DNA of 64,000 nt from Vreelandella zhaodongensis (GTDB lineage: Bacteria > Pseudomonadota > Gammaproteobacteria > Pseudomonadales > Halomonadaceae): NCBI RefSeq assembly GCF_013415115.1, contig NZ_JACCDD010000006.1, positions 186,001 to 250,000 of the forward strand, written 5' to 3'. Below the pieces are notes generated by a model. It did no database searches. It saw only the letters and a program-made list of their open reading frames with translations, and had not been told where the DNA came from. Shown piece after piece: positions 58,927 to 64,000 of the stretch. The translations under genes and the position numbers were made by a program. How positions within the stretch are numbered: the stretch's first letter is position 1; every line of letters begins with the position of its first letter.

Positions 58927-59511
58927 ATGATGAAAAAGACAATGTTTGCTACTGCAATCGCTGCTGCAGCGTTGGTACCGCTCAGTCAAGCACAAGCGGC
59001 TGATTACCAAATTGACATCGAAGGTCAACACGCCTTTGTACAGTTTAAAATTAATCACCTGGGTTACTCCTACATCTTAGGTAGTTTCGAAGAGTTTGAT
59101 GGTCAGTTTTACTATGATGCAGATGACTTAGATGCTTCATCTGTCGAAATGGAAGTTCAGGTGAACAGTCTGAATAGCAATCATGCTGAGCGTGATCGCC
59201 ACTTCCTAAGCAGCGACTTCTTGAATGCCAGTGAATATCCAACAGCCACCTTTGTCTCGACTGGCTTTGAGTCAACCGGAGATAATGAAGGCATTGTGAC
59301 CGGTGATCTGACACTCCATGGAGAGACTCAAGAAATTGAAATGCCGGTAACTCTGATGGGTGAAGGCGATGACCCCTGGGGTAACTACCGCGCAGGTTTC
59401 GAAGGTAGCACGATGTTGACGCTAAGTGACTTTGGTATCGATATGAGTGACTTCCCTGAGTCTATGCGCGAGCTAGAGCTTTATGTGACGTTTGAAGGCA
59501 TTCGTCAGTAA
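58927..59511 (+). CDS. yceI: YceI-family periplasmic protein
   Basis: A 194-residue exported lipocalin-like protein that binds isoprenoids in known relatives. Signal peptide to QAQA, then DYQIDIEGQHAFVQFKINHLGYS and the pattern SNHAERDRHFLSSDFLN typical of YceI. AAGGAG lies ten bases upstream of ATG 58927; ATG 58930 is possible. Follows a cytochrome b561 gene, as in E. coli. Confidence 0.93.
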   Translation: MMKKTMFATAIAAAALVPLSQAQAADYQIDIEGQHAFVQFKINHLGYSYILGSFEEFDGQFYYDADDLDASSVEMEVQVNSLNSNHAERDRHFLSSDFLNASEYPTATFVSTGFESTGDNEGIVTGDLTLHGETQEIEMPVTLMGEGDDPWGNYRAGFEGSTMLTLSDFGIDMSDFPESMRELELYVTFEGIRQ

Positions 59512-59529
59512 GTCAATGCATTAATAATG

Positions 59530-59561
59530 CGCCATCACTCAAGTAGAGTGATGGCGTTTTT
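59530..59561 (+). terminator. Terminator of yceI
   Basis: CGCCATCACTC and GAGTGATGGCG around AAGTA, then TTTTT. The MATE frame runs through it, so that gene must start later. Confidence 0.93.
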
Positions 59562-59580
59562 GTGTCAGGAGGGAGTGTAT

Positions 59581-60927
59581 TTGGCAGCGGTCATGCAACA
59601 ACGTGAGCTGGCGATAACCCTATGGCGTCAAACGTGGCCAATGGCGATTGGGGTGTTGGCGTTATTGGGTTTTCAGCTTGTAGATAGTGCTTTTATTGCA
59701 CGTTTGGGTACAGCGCCTTTGGCGGCTCAATCGTTTACCTTCCCGTTGTCTTTTTTGATTATTGGCATTCAAGTGGGGATGGGGATAGCGATTGCGGCAC
59801 TGATTTCCCGTGCCCTGGGAGCCGGTGAGAAAGCGCGGGCTAAACGGCTCAGCAGTCTCGTATTGATTGCCGGTGGTGTCGTTATCGGTTGGCTAGTTGT
59901 CGCGTTATGGGTTCTGCAGGTGCCTATATTTCGACTGTTAGGGGCAGATGAGAGTGCGCTTGTTTATATTCGCGCCTATTGGGGGCCGCAGCTGTTTTCT
60001 GCGTGGCTTGGGGCACTGCTGTATTTTATCTATAGCGTGTTCCGTGCTCATGGAGATACGCGGCTGCCGGGTAAAATGATGGTGCTTAGCAGCCTGATTA
60101 ATTTGGCGCTGGATCCGTTATTTATTTTTGGCATTGGGTCTTGGCAAGGCTGGGGGTTGCCCGGCGCCGCTTGGGCAACCGCCATCGCATTTTCGGTGGG
60201 GCTATTATTTACCGGTGCAAAGCTGCATAAGCGTCAATGGGCTACGCATCTTGCAATCTGGCAAGAGGCGCGGCGCTCATGGCGACCCTTCACCGGCATT
60301 GCTGCTCCCGCTATGGTGAGCCAGTTGATGCCGCCACTGGCGGCGATGCTAGCGATTTCCGTTGTTGCAGGCCTAGGGGATACCCAAGTAGCAGCATGGG
60401 GGCTTGCCAGTCGCCTCGAAACAGTTTCGCTGATGGTGATATTAGCGATGACCATGTCGCTGCCACCATGGCTTGGGCGTTGCTATGGAGCGGGCGACTG
60501 GGGGCAGATTCAGCAACTGATGCGCTTGGTAGTGAAGGTCGCGTTGATATGGCAGCTTAGCCTGGGGGTATTGCTGGCACTGGCTTCACCCTGGGTGGCG
60601 ATGGTGCTGGCCGGAAACCAGGAGGTGCAGAGTGAGCTCGCGCTTCTGATCCGCTTTTTGCTGCCCAGTTACGCAGCGCTAGGCGTATGCATGCTGGTGG
60701 TGTCGGCGGGTAATGCGTTGGGCTGGCCGCTGCGGGCTATGCTGCTCTCTAGCGCGCGGCTGTTTATCTGCTATTTACCATGCTTGTGGTTAGGCGCGCA
60801 GGTTTATGGCTGGATAGGCTTAGCCGCGGGTGCAGCAGTAGGCAATATATTGGCAGGGATCGCTGCGTGGACTGTGCTACGCAGGATTTTATCCCGCCCG
60901 CATCGGCAGGCGGGATATGGCGTTTAG
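59581..60927 (+). CDS. MATE-family efflux transporter
   Basis: A membrane protein of about 448 residues with twelve hydrophobic segments and the MATE pattern: QTWPMAIGVLALLGFQLVDSAFIARLG, then RALGAGEKARAKRL, and a second half beginning FTGIAAPAMVSQ. Cation-coupled drug or metabolite export is likely. The frame opens at 59527 inside the upstream terminator. AGGAGGGA at 59567-59574 is six bases before TTG 59581, the preferred start; ATG 59593 is the alternative. Its stop overlaps the convergent permease stop. Confidence 0.88.
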   Translation: MAAVMQQRELAITLWRQTWPMAIGVLALLGFQLVDSAFIARLGTAPLAAQSFTFPLSFLIIGIQVGMGIAIAALISRALGAGEKARAKRLSSLVLIAGGVVIGWLVVALWVLQVPIFRLLGADESALVYIRAYWGPQLFSAWLGALLYFIYSVFRAHGDTRLPGKMMVLSSLINLALDPLFIFGIGSWQGWGLPGAAWATAIAFSVGLLFTGAKLHKRQWATHLAIWQEARRSWRPFTGIAAPAMVSQLMPPLAAMLAISVVAGLGDTQVAAWGLASRLETVSLMVILAMTMSLPPWLGRCYGAGDWGQIQQLMRLVVKVALIWQLSLGVLLALASPWVAMVLAGNQEVQSELALLIRFLLPSYAALGVCMLVVSAGNALGWPLRAMLLSSARLFICYLPCLWLGAQVYGWIGLAAGAAVGNILAGIAAWTVLRRILSRPHRQAGYGV

Positions 60928-62408
60928 TGTTTTTTCGGTGCTTCCTGAAATGAGAAGTACATAAACAGTAGCGCCATGCCCAAGTAGCCCATTACAAACT
61001 CTGGCGCAGCGTTAAAGGCGAGTTTTGGGGCATGCATAAGCCCAACAAACGAGAAGCCAGCTGCAATGGCGGCAAAGGCGGCTGCGCGTCGGAACTGGTG
61101 GTCGATTACCGACACTGTCATTGCCCCTAACAAGATGGCCATAAACATCGCGCCTTGACCCATAACAACAATAGCACTCGAGATGTCGCTGACAACGTCA
61201 CCAGCGCCTCGGTTGAAGCGCGTCATCACGTAGTTGGCAAAATAGGGCAACATTGCCAGCGCAATTGCCGGATAGTAGCGGGTGTCGTTGGACTGAAAGG
61301 CAGTGGCAATCATCGACATGCCTACAAATACCAAGATAGGCGCCACGACAGAAACCGGAATGATGGCCGCTAAAGCAGCGATCAATCCAAACATGGTTGC
61401 CAGGGCGTAAACTGCACCGTTTAGGATGCTGTAGCCCCGTCCTGCGCCCATCCACTTGGCGCCCACTGTTGCAATGTAAACAGTCGTTGGAAATACGCCG
61501 CCAAACAGTGCGCCAATCATCGTGCCTGCGCCATCGACTGCCTGGCACTCGCGCACATCATATTTATCGCCAGCGGCTTCCATGGCTTCAACGTTATTCA
61601 TGGTTTCAATAGCGTTGTAGAGAGTGATAGGTAACACGACAGTCAAGATGGCCAGCATGCCTGTCAGCAGCAGGCCGAGGCCTTCAAACCAGGCTAGATT
61701 GGGTAGCAAAGGGTAAAAGCCTAGGTGGGTAAACGCATCGCTGAAGCGTTCGCTTCCCGCATCGCCAATCAGATACGCCATTGCGGTACCGACCACGATG
61801 GCAAATAGCGACGTAGGGAGTTTAAACGGCATACTGACGCGTGCCACAAGGCCAACAATGATAATGCCGAGCACCAGAAGACCGATGATAGGCATTTCCA
61901 AGGTTTTAAACAGCATCTCACCAGCAATAAAGGTGAGTGCAACGCCAGCAACAGCCCCCAGCATGGCAGCTCGTGGTAAATGATACTGCACCCAGCGGCC
62001 TATAATGCTTATCAAGGCTTCTATTGCGCCGCTAATAAAGCAGGCAGCCACAGCGACTTTCCAGGCTAGTTCTGCGTCACCGGTTAACTGTTTGGCAGGC
62101 AGAAGAACGCCAAACAGAAAGACGAACATAACCGGAGTGGAAATACCGTAGGAGAGTGCGGTGACATCACTTCGGTTTTCCTTTCGCGCAAGTCTTGCGG
62201 CACTCCATGCGTAATAGAAATTGCCTGCCATGACGGCGACGGCAGCACCTGGGAGTACCTGACCATAAACGATCGAGGCGGGGAACCCCATACCAAGCAT
62301 TGTGATCGCAATGATGACAAAGTTGGCAATATTGTTCTGAAACAGGGCGAAGAACGCATCGGTATCTTCTTTTTTGTACCACGGGTAGTGAGTGCCGGCA
62401 GCCGCCAT
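60924..62408 (-). CDS. NCS2-family nucleobase permease
   Basis: A 494-residue permease with about 12-14 membrane segments. It resembles the AzgA-like/NCS2 group: FFALFQNNIANFVIIAITMLGMGFP near the start, GAVAGVALTFIAGEMLF, and VDGAGTMIGALFGGVFPTTVYI in the middle. Substrate may be a purine or pyrimidine; which one cannot be told. Its upstream region holds two palindromes, one close to a RutR operator. Confidence 0.85.
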   Translation of the reverse strand: MAAAGTHYPWYKKEDTDAFFALFQNNIANFVIIAITMLGMGFPASIVYGQVLPGAAVAVMAGNFYYAWSAARLARKENRSDVTALSYGISTPVMFVFLFGVLLPAKQLTGDAELAWKVAVAACFISGAIEALISIIGRWVQYHLPRAAMLGAVAGVALTFIAGEMLFKTLEMPIIGLLVLGIIIVGLVARVSMPFKLPTSLFAIVVGTAMAYLIGDAGSERFSDAFTHLGFYPLLPNLAWFEGLGLLLTGMLAILTVVLPITLYNAIETMNNVEAMEAAGDKYDVRECQAVDGAGTMIGALFGGVFPTTVYIATVGAKWMGAGRGYSILNGAVYALATMFGLIAALAAIIPVSVVAPILVFVGMSMIATAFQSNDTRYYPAIALAMLPYFANYVMTRFNRGAGDVVSDISSAIVVMGQGAMFMAILLGAMTVSVIDHQFRRAAAFAAIAAGFSFVGLMHAPKLAFNAAPEFVMGYLGMALLFMYFSFQEAPKKH

Positions 62409-62432
62409 GTTAGGCCTCTTGGTTATAGTGTG

Positions 62433-62442
62433 TTGTATACAA
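62433..62442. promoter_or_regulatory. Palindrome TTGTATACAA
   Basis: A perfect 10-bp palindrome 25 bases before the permease start, of the form bound by GntR/FCD-type repressors. Confidence 0.45.
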
Positions 62443-62466
62443 GGCTATACTGAGTGTGCCGAAGGT

Positions 62467-62482
62467 TTGACTAATCGGTCAA
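62467..62482. promoter_or_regulatory. RutR-like operator
   Basis: Minus strand TTGACCGATTAGTCAA matches the RutR consensus TTGACCANNTGGTCAA at 12 of 14 defined positions, about 60 bases before the permease start. Confidence 0.5.
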
Positions 62483-62590
62483 GCATAGCATTGTAGCGGA
62501 CGCCGCACGGGCGCCCCAGGCTCTGGCGGCAAGTGCGCAATTGTACACTTCAATTACTTGTCTGTTCAGCGGCTTAACATCTCATCAACA

Positions 62591-62621
62591 AAAACGCCCA
62601 GGCAATTTGCCTGGGCGTTTT
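62591..62621. terminator. Strong bidirectional terminator
   Basis: AAAACGCCCAGGCA, loop ATT, TGCCTGGGCGTTTT: 14-bp perfect stem. Serves the aminotransferase gene on the minus strand. Confidence 0.92.
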
Positions 62622-62657
62622 AGCCGTTGAGACTTATGTCACCAACTGATTCTGACG

Positions 62658-63848
62658 CTATGCGTTAACGGCAGCGATGGCCTTAGCAAGGTAAGGCAGA
62701 TTCTCGTGGGAGAACCCTGCAACATTGGCACGGCCTGAGCGCACCATGTAAATGCCAAACTCGTCACGCAGGCGGTCTACTTGTTCCGGTGTTAAACCGG
62801 TGTAAGAGAACATGCCGCGTTGTTCAGCAACACATGCGTACTTTTGGTCGAGACCATAGGGCTTGAGGGCTTCGACAAAGTCACGACGCAGCGTGTTAAT
62901 ACGGTCGCGCATTTCGGTTAACTCTTCACGCCAAAGCGCAGAAAGCTCAGCATCGTGGAGAATTTCGCTAACAATCGCGCCACCGTGGGCGGGTGGGTTA
63001 GAGTAGTTCTCACGGGCTACAATCGCTGCTTGAGAGCGCACGTTTTCCATCTGCTCGGCGTCTTTTGCAATCAGGATCAAGCAACCAGTTCGTTCGCAGT
63101 AAATGCCAAAGTTCTTCGAGCAAGAGCTGGTGATGATGACTTCATCAAGGTTTTCGGCCAACAAACGAACACCGTAGGCGTCTTCGTCTAAGCCTTCCCC
63201 AAAGCCCTGGTAGGCAAAGTCAACCAAAGGCAGCAGTTTGCGCTCGCTCAGTACTGCCATCACCTCTTGCCACTGATCTTTAGAAAGATCAAAGCCGGTC
63301 GGGTTGTGGCAGCAGGCGTGCAGCACAACCACGTCGCCTTCCGGAATCTTTTTGAGCGCCGCTAGCATGCCATCGAAATCAAGACGGTTATCGGCGTCAA
63401 CGTAGGGGTATTTATGCAGCTCGATACCCGCAGCGGTGAAGATACCGTGGTGGTTGGGCCAGGTAGGGTCACTGACCCAAATCCCTTTTCCTGGGAGTTG
63501 GTGAGCAATAAAGTCAGCGGCTAAGCGCAGCGCGCCTGTTCCGCCGGGAGACTGGGTAGCGCTCGCGCGGTTGGCTTCCAATACGGCAGAGTCTTCGCCT
63601 AGCACCATTGGCAGTACGGCATCACCGTAAGCTGGGGCACCATGAGAACCAATATACGTTTTGGTGGTTTCATTCTTGAGCAGGCGAGCTTCTGCTTCCT
63701 TGACAGCACGCATGACTGGCGTGTTGCCTTGTGCATCGCGGTATACACCAACACCTAAATCTACTTTTTGCGGGTTGGTATCTTTTTTGAAAGCTTCGAT
63801 CAGCCCGAGAATGGCATCTCCAGGGACTCGCTCAATTTGCTCAAACAT
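62658..63848 (-). CDS. phhC: Aromatic amino acid aminotransferase (PhhC/TyrB)
   Basis: PLP aminotransferase of class I, 396 residues, of the AspC/TyrB subgroup: begins MFEQIERVPGDAILGLIEAF, LACCHNPTG-type segment (HACCHNPTGFD), and the PLP lysine in SSCSKNFGIYCERTG. Placement after phhB suggests the phenylalanine/tyrosine role of Pseudomonas phhC; aspartate activity is also likely. Confidence 0.9.
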   Translation of the reverse strand: MFEQIERVPGDAILGLIEAFKKDTNPQKVDLGVGVYRDAQGNTPVMRAVKEAEARLLKNETTKTYIGSHGAPAYGDAVLPMVLGEDSAVLEANRASATQSPGGTGALRLAADFIAHQLPGKGIWVSDPTWPNHHGIFTAAGIELHKYPYVDADNRLDFDGMLAALKKIPEGDVVVLHACCHNPTGFDLSKDQWQEVMAVLSERKLLPLVDFAYQGFGEGLDEDAYGVRLLAENLDEVIITSSCSKNFGIYCERTGCLILIAKDAEQMENVRSQAAIVARENYSNPPAHGGAIVSEILHDAELSALWREELTEMRDRINTLRRDFVEALKPYGLDQKYACVAEQRGMFSYTGLTPEQVDRLRDEFGIYMVRSGRANVAGFSHENLPYLAKAIAAVNA

Positions 63849-63849
63849 T

Positions 63850-64000
63850 TTATTCGGCTACCTCGTCGGTTCTGGCGGCAAGAATGAAGTCATTTAGGTG
63901 CAGGCCTTTAATTTCGTGGGACCACCATGTCACAGTAGTTTTTCCCCACTCAGTAACGATGACTGGGTGATGACCGGCCTGCTCTGCGATACTGCCTACG
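63850..64000 (-). CDS. phhB: Pterin-4-alpha-carbinolamine dehydratase, C-terminal part
   Basis: Partial gene running off the window. The visible 50 residues read [19 protein letters not shown] and [19 protein letters not shown] to the stop; HHP and the second His/Trp region are the PCD signature. It recycles the pterin cofactor of phenylalanine hydroxylase. The stop overlaps the window two bases before the aminotransferase start. Confidence 0.9.
   Translation of the reverse strand, partial: VGSIAEQAGHHPVIVTEWGKTTVTWWSHEIKGLHLNDFILAARTDEVAE

Overview
The window looks like a chromosome segment of a halophilic or marine gammaproteobacterium, most likely Halomonas or a close relative. This rests on gene order and protein character, not on a database match. 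Several blocks follow Pseudomonas-type synteny: topA next to a DUF6586-like gene; mfd, long-form gap and nqrABCDEF; leuCDB-asd-fimV-truA-trpF; accD-folC-dedD-cvpA-purF-metZ; phhB-phhC. The Na+-pumping NADH dehydrogenase fits a salt-adapted organism.

Layout. 1-2.6 kb: 3' end of topA, a DUF6586-like gene, a YkuD L,D-transpeptidase and a small Lpp/OprI-type lipoprotein. 2.6-7.4 kb (minus): a second, LysM-type L,D-transpeptidase and mfd. 7.6-17.4 kb (plus): gap, the complete nqrABCDEF operon with nqrM but no apbE, and sthA. 17.4-23.2 kb (minus): a PA2778/PA2779-like pair and holA-lptE-leuS. 23.4-25.2 kb: a YbeL-like zinc ribbon gene and an unassigned membrane protein. 25.6 to about 37.7 kb, with an eroded tail to about 40.7 kb: a chromosomal integron. 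40.7-64 kb: housekeeping genes again (LysR, leuCDB, asd, fimV-like, truA, trpF, trpBA, accD, folC, dedD, cvpA, purF, metZ, cytochrome b561/YceI, a MATE pump, a nucleobase permease, an aromatic aminotransferase and the 3' part of phhB).

The integron is the most interesting part. An integron integrase gene on the minus strand keeps its tyrosine-recombinase catalytic residues and its integron-specific patch, but is split by one apparent frameshift. A perfect LexA box overlaps its promoter. A GTTAGCG core site with two upstream direct repeats looks like attI. Mostly promoterless plus-strand genes follow, several separated by recognisable attC sites, with stop codons often falling inside the R'' box. 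The cassettes encode a TM/coiled-coil protein, a DUF6338-like membrane protein with an overlapping proline-rich mini-protein, a HEPN/Abi-type protein, an AbiH-type protein, a DUF418-type membrane protein, an alpha/beta hydrolase, a small membrane protein, a GNAT acetyltransferase, a CHMI-type tautomerase, an SH3-repeat protein broken by a stop codon, and a P-loop kinase-like protein. Further right the attC sites are lost and the genes look eroded or independent: a GST fragment, an ABM monooxygenase, a GrpB/UPF0157 protein, a CARB/RTG-type class A beta-lactamase, an erythromycin-esterase homologue and another GNAT. A deleted IS1182-like element sits exactly in one attC core site.

How it fits together: the core genes cover envelope anchoring (Lpp plus two L,D-transpeptidases), repair, Na+-linked respiration and redox balance, amino-acid, purine and fatty-acid synthesis. 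The integron adds a small archive of phage-defence, resistance-like and unknown genes whose shuffling was probably under SOS control before the integrase frame was lost.
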